From contig MU646551.1 of NCBI GenBank assembly GCA_026770585.1, forward strand, positions 279,703 through 289,958: a stretch of DNA of 10,256 nucleotides, read 5' to 3'. The notes beneath the pieces were generated by a model. That model did no database searches. It was not told where the DNA came from and saw only the letters and a program-made list of their open reading frames with translations. The stretch is from Baffinella frigidus (lineage: Eukaryota > Cryptophyceae > Cryptomonadales > Baffinellaceae). Shown here in pieces: positions 7,691-10,256 of the stretch (positions within the stretch are counted from its first letter, which is position 1; each line of letters opens with the position of its first letter). A program made the translations under genes and the position numbers.

Positions 7691-7704
7691 GGTGCAGGGA
7701 CTAC

Positions 7705-7783
7705 CGTGGTGGTCGAAAAGGACGGGGGGGACGCCAAGACGAACTGCTGCAGCAGGGAAAACGGCGCCCCACAGCAGGCTGAG
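7705..7783 (-). repeat. Copy of the PFSL-QQFV / VVVEKDGG cassette
   Basis: The minus strand encodes APFSLLQQFV and PPSFSTTT and ends at ACG|GTAGTC. The plus strand reads TTVVVEKDGG and NCCSRENG. It is a paralogue of 8171-8254 with a 6-codon deletion in the middle. Confidence 0.6.
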
Positions 7784-7831
7784 ACACGCGATTTCTCCAC
7801 AACCTAACCTACACGTGGACAATCCACATGA

Positions 7832-7948
7832 CCCTACGGTAGGCCACCCGTAAGGAGGCCACCGTAGGGACATAGTGGGGTTCCTAGGGATAAGGCGACG
7901 ATGCGTCGGCCCGAATCGGGACGAATACTCCTTGGTAGCCCGCTGTGT
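7832..7948. repeat. Dispersed repeat, copy 2
   Basis: This is homologous to 3725-3828. It contains a hairpin formed by CCCTACGGT-(A)-GGCC at 7832-7845 and GGCCACCGTAGGG at 7857-7869. Its end runs into a VVAVKDGG-type cassette copy at 7950. Confidence 0.65.
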
Positions 7949-7989
7949 GGAGTACCGTAGTGGCGGTGAAGGACGGGGGCTCTTTTGTG

Positions 7990-8060
7990 TTGAGGGTTCA
8001 AGGTTCAGGGTTTACGATTCAGTGTTCAGTGTTCCGAGTTCAGTGTTCAGTGTTGAGTGT
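7990..8060 (+). repeat. TTCAGGG and TTCAGTG heptamers
   Basis: Short heptamer run between two cassette copies, grading from TTCAGGG to TTCAGTG and TTGAGTG. Confidence 0.8.
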
Positions 8061-8170
8061 GTGGGGAGTACCGTAGTAGCGGAGAAGGACGGGGGCGACG
8101 AGCCGGACGCCGAGAACCTACACCCTACACCCTACCCCCAACACTCCTTCGTAGCCCGCTGGGTGGGTAC

Positions 8171-8254
8171 CGTGGTGGTGGAGAAGGACGGGGGGGAGGC
8201 GCCCGACGGCGAGACGAACTGCTGCACCAGCGAGAACGGCTCCCCCGGAATCGC
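8171..8254 (-). CDS. Candidate exon: AIPGEPFSLVQQFV...PPSFSTTT (strand uncertain)
   Basis: This is 84 bases (28 codons), phase 0 on both sides, between CCCGCAG and a GTACCC donor on the minus strand. It encodes AIPGEPFSLVQQFV and PPSFSTTT. Related copies lie at 7773-7705 and 8511-8473, and shorter ones near 7950, 8067 and 8340. The plus strand is also open (VVVEKDGG, NCC-x-x-ENGSPGIACG). The two frames share third codon positions, so synonymous change does not tell the strands apart. The minus reading is preferred because it has matching splice sites and fits the orientation of the main gene. Confidence 0.35.
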
Positions 8255-8269
8255 CTGCGGGGAGAATCG

Positions 8270-8530
8270 TATCTTAGCGTCGACATAGCTTTAGCAAGCC
8301 TGACACAGCGTTTTGGAGGAGGGATGACGGCTCGCCTGGGATTGCCTGCGGGCAGTGCGGGGAGGAGCAAATTTGCTATCTTAGCCTCGATATCATAGCT
8401 TCATCACAGCACAGCACGGCACACAGGACACCCCCAAGATAGCATATGTTCACAAAGCCCACCCGCAAGATAGCATTTGACGAAGTGCTGCAGCAGGGAA
8501 AACGGCTCGCCTGGGATCGCTTGCGGGGGT
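8270..8530. repeat. Tandem partial cassette copies with TATCTTAGC and AAGATAGC motifs
   Basis: GGCTCGCCTGGGAT-GC-TGCGGG occurs at 8333-8354 and 8503-8526, and a related form at 8238-8260. TATCTTAGC followed by TCGA and ATAGCTT occurs at 8273 and 8379. CAAGATAGCAT occurs at 8435 and 8466, in the opposite sense. These are overlapping duplications with no intact exon. Confidence 0.6.
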
Positions 8531-8543
8531 GAGCGGCGGAGGT

Positions 8544-8662
8544 TAATGCAAAAGGGAATTCAAACACCCATGTCGCGAGGCCGGTCCGCTAAATCATCTT
8601 GATGATAAAGTGGACCCGGGCCAGTTGGGTTTCAATAAAGAACTCTCTCTCTAATGCAAAAG
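8544..8662 (+). mobile_element. Possible small retroposon flanked by 11-base direct repeats
   Basis: TAATGCAAAAG is repeated exactly at 8544-8554 and 8652-8662. The 97 bases between contain a strong hairpin (8583-8598 with 8601-8616, 13 of 16 pairs), then AATAAAGAA and a short CT tail just before the second repeat. Direct repeats plus a simple 3' tail are typical of SINE-like insertions. No tRNA-like A and B boxes are recognised. Confidence 0.5.
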
Positions 8663-8940
8663 TCCTAAGCTGAGTCATGCTCATGTGACGTTGTAAATAT
8701 TCGTACCAGGAAAGGGTGTTCCAACCTCGTGCCTGGACTAATTTCGCCTAGCTACGTGACCAATCAACGAAACTTACTACACAAATACCCACTTTTGAAA
8801 GCACATCGGTTTTAATTAGGCCCCTCCAGCATTCTCGTGTGGTACGCTGAGTCGTGCTGTCGCCCATAAGGCTCCTGCAGCCGGGATCCAATGCGGAAAC
8901 ATACTCAAATTTAGGGGGTTTACAACGGTAAACCAAATAT
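8663..8940. other. Unique sequence, no gene seen
   Basis: This is moderate-GC sequence without heptamers. The only structure is a hairpin GGTTTAC-AACG-GTAAACC at 8917-8934. Confidence 0.5.
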
Positions 8941-8988
8941 TGTTAATTGGTCTAGGGGTTTTCTAAACGGTAGTTGGGACGTGTCTGG

Positions 8989-9160
8989 CCACGCAAGAGT
9001 GTAGGGCTGACCTGGGAAAACAAGCCAGTTCACACGGAATTTGTAACAACTTTCCGAAATTTCGATTTTTCTGTGGGAAGAATGTCCACTTGTGAACTTA
9101 AGAAATAGTATAATTCTACTATTTCTCCTGTGGGTCACTATGCCCTACACTCTTGCGTGG
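8989..9160. mobile_element. 172-base MITE-like element with perfect 19-base terminal inverted repeats
   Basis: The ends CCACGCAAGAGTGTAGGGC (8989-9007) and its exact complement (9142-9160) bound a non-coding interior. The interior has nested hairpins: AGTTCACA at 9027 with TGTGAACT at 9091, and a perfect 10-base stem at 9101-9110/9117-9126. The flanks (GGTAGTTGGGA...CTGG and GGAGAAGATA...ACGCGGAAT) match the uninterrupted paralogue at 9559-9596, which marks the insertion point. The only flanking duplication is GG (8987-8988, 9161-9162), so the superfamily is not assigned. Confidence 0.8.
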
Positions 9161-9162
9161 GG

Positions 9163-9220
9163 AGAAGATAGAACGCGGAATCTGCGAACAAGAACTGTTC
9201 TTGAGAGCAAAGTGTCCCGA
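9163..9220. repeat. EFESKGP repeat, copy 1 (right of the MITE)
   Basis: This segment is homologous to 9397-9460 and 9577-9640, with shared GGAAT-GCGA-CAAGAA and GAGAGCAAAG. It contains the perfect dyad CAAGAACTGTTCTTG at 9189-9203. The frame is disrupted relative to the other copies. Confidence 0.7.
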
Positions 9221-9224
9221 GGAC

Positions 9225-9380
9225 GGGTTTGTTGAGGGTTTAGGGTTTAGGGTTTAGGGACGTCCTCGTCGCCCCTAAACCCCAAACCCTCAACAAACCC
9301 TGAACCCTGAACCCCTAACACCAAAACCTTACACACATCCTACGCACTTAACCCTAAACTTAAAACAAGCCCTCAGCCCA
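9225..9380. repeat. Head-to-head telomere-like heptamers
   Basis: Plus-strand GGGTTTGTTGAGGGTTTAGG (from 9225) is followed after about 20 bases by its near-complement, ending CCTCAACAAACCC at 9300. Degenerate CCCTAAA/CCCTGAAC units then run to about 9380. The arms pair at 27 of 28 positions. Confidence 0.85.
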
Positions 9381-9396
9381 AAAACCAAATTCAAGA

Positions 9397-9460
9397 CTTG
9401 GAGGAGTTAGTAGGCGGAATCGGCGAGCAAGAATTCGAGAGCAAAGGGCCCAGAGGATGT
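9397..9460. repeat. EFESKGP repeat, copy 2
   Basis: The plus strand reads LEELVGGIGEQEFESKGPRG and the minus strand FLLADSAY-LLQ. The two frames cannot be told apart by substitution pattern. No MITE is present at the point where copy 1 carries one. Confidence 0.6.
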
Positions 9461-9549
9461 TATCGCTGCCCAAAATAAGGTCTATTTCGCGAGGCGTCCA
9501 TCTAAATGATTCTGGCACACAACCTGGCATTTTAAAAACATCAAAAAGT

Positions 9550-9690
9550 GTTTAAAAAGGTAGTTGGGAGTTGCCTGGAGGAGATAATACGCGGAATTCG
9601 CGAAGAGGAATTCGAGAGCAAAGGGCCCCGCGGAGGTTGTGGCCGCGTACGGCGTGAAGAAGTTGAGGCAGGTACCCACCCACCTGGTTT
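9550..9690. repeat. EFESKGP repeat, copy 3 (empty MITE site)
   Basis: The plus strand reads LEEIIRGIREEEFESKGPRG and continues to VRREEVEAG before GTACCC; the minus strand reads FLFANSAYYLLQ. GGTAGTTGGGAGTTGCCTGG joined directly to AGGAGATAATACGCGG is the uninterrupted form of the MITE target. Its 3' part (AGAAGTTGA-GCAGG, CCACCC) is repeated at 9828-9860. Confidence 0.7.
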
Positions 9691-9813
9691 AGACCAGTCA
9701 GCTGAGGGTCTAGAACAGTCAGGTGAGGAATTTGGACAGTCAGTTGAGGGTTGAGAACGTTCATTTGCGGGTTTAGAACAGTCAACCGAGGTTGTAGAAC
9801 AGTCAGTTGCGAA
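9688..9813 (+). repeat. Six-unit 21-base minisatellite (heptapeptide period)
   Basis: There are exactly six 21-base units. On the plus strand they read LDQSAEG, LEQSGEE, FGQSVEG, a stop plus ERSFAG, LEQSTEV and VEQSVAK. On the minus strand the array is also open (LTVLNPQ-type units). Copies of one sequence (9658-9690, 9828-9866) flank it. It may be an expanded exon or plain minisatellite. Confidence 0.9.
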
Positions 9814-9869
9814 GGGCCCAGAGGAGGTTGAGAAGTTGAAGCAGGCAACCACCCACCCACCTGGTTTCG

Positions 9870-9925
9870 GGATTCGGGTTGCGGGTTTCAGGTTTTGGGA
9901 TTACGGTGCAGGGTTCAGGGTTTAA
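9870..9925 (+). repeat. Short degenerate heptamer run
   Basis: TTTCGGG-, TTGCGGG- and TTCAGGG-like units lead into the duplicated right-end segment. Confidence 0.7.
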
Positions 9926-10256
9926 AACTGAACAGTCGCGGGCGTGTTTTCGAGCGACTACTGTCAAGGTGGGAGCGACTAGGGAGCGACTAGCCTGCCG
10001 CCGGGCTGTTCCCATAGGAGGGTTGGGGGGGGGGGGTGCGCACTGGTAGAGCTTGACCCCGCTCTGCTCGGGATTAGGGTTTAGAAAACAGGCTTCGGGT
10101 TCCGGGTGTAAAGTTTATAGGGTTTAAACCTGAACTATCGTGGGCCTTTTTTCGGGTTGAGGGGTTAGGAGGGTTGGGGGGAAGAGTGCACTGGTAGAGC
10201 TTGACGCCACTCAACCTCGGGCAGCGTTTTTTCGGGTTGAGGGGTTAGGAGGGGGG
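9918..10256. repeat. Tandem duplication at the right edge
   Basis: Unit A (from 9918) and unit B (from 10119) share GGGTTTAAA-CTGAAC, TAGGAGGGTTGGGGG and GCACTGGTAGAGCTTGAC, in the same order. A third partial unit begins at 10221. On the minus strand both full units encode SGVKLYQC (10063-10041 and 10210-10187), so a small exon may have been duplicated. GAGCGACTA occurs three times at 9951-9991. Confidence 0.7.

Noticed and set aside
7875-8288. Single continuous plus-strand gene
   Set aside because: The frame switches between cassette copies (EYRSGGEGRG versus VVVEKDGG), so it is a chance fusion of repeats.

Overview
The window looks like nuclear DNA of a eukaryotic alga, probably of the green lineage. 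Heptamers of the plant telomere type (TTTAGGG and one-base variants) fill much of it. Between them lie small islands of complex sequence, and there are no bacterial-style operons, ribosome binding sites or long open frames. The species cannot be named from the sequence; a large-genome prasinophyte such as Cymbomonas is a guess. The heptamers are degenerate and interstitial, so this is not a chromosome end.

Main result. Read on the minus strand, the islands between 5861 and 116 are exons of one gene, and the heptamer arrays are its introns. Twelve short exons (37 to 99 bases, 733 coding bases in all) can be joined with GT...AG at all eleven introns and compatible codon phase at all eleven joins. 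The joins rebuild known motifs, for example CTPCPA+GTYK and SCASCP+V+NKTSSSGA. The product is a cysteine-rich, probably secreted or surface protein. It has several repeats resembling the ephrin-receptor-like (GCC2/GCC3, Pfam PF07699) domain. A cysteine-free segment follows (LPIDINTIP, AFTTEVSEALGI, ARIDV), of a kind I recall from large algal surface proteins. The gene runs off the left edge, and its start is not identified.

Region by region. Positions 1-5861 hold the exon chain with heptamer introns. Those introns also carry decayed exon copies, two minisatellites, a (CT)19 tract and two fold-back sequences. Positions 5788-6073 hold a tandem duplication of an exon pair with compact introns. 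Positions 6122-8511 hold weaker minus-strand exon candidates and repeated cassettes (VDGVA type; PFSL-QQFV or VVVEKDGG type, strand uncertain), mixed with unique sequence. Positions 8544-8662 hold a small segment flanked by 11-base direct repeats, possibly a retroposon. Positions 8989-9160 hold a MITE-like element with perfect 19-base terminal inverted repeats. It sits inside one copy of a repeated sequence whose other copies, at 9397 and 9550, lack it. Positions 9225-9380 hold heptamers meeting head to head. Positions 9688-9813 are a six-unit 21-base minisatellite. From 9918 to the right edge is a tandemly duplicated unit.

Overall picture: exon shuffling and tandem exon duplication of a cysteine-rich surface protein, in a locus where variant telomere-like heptamers have spread through the introns, nearly always with the C-rich strand in the transcript.
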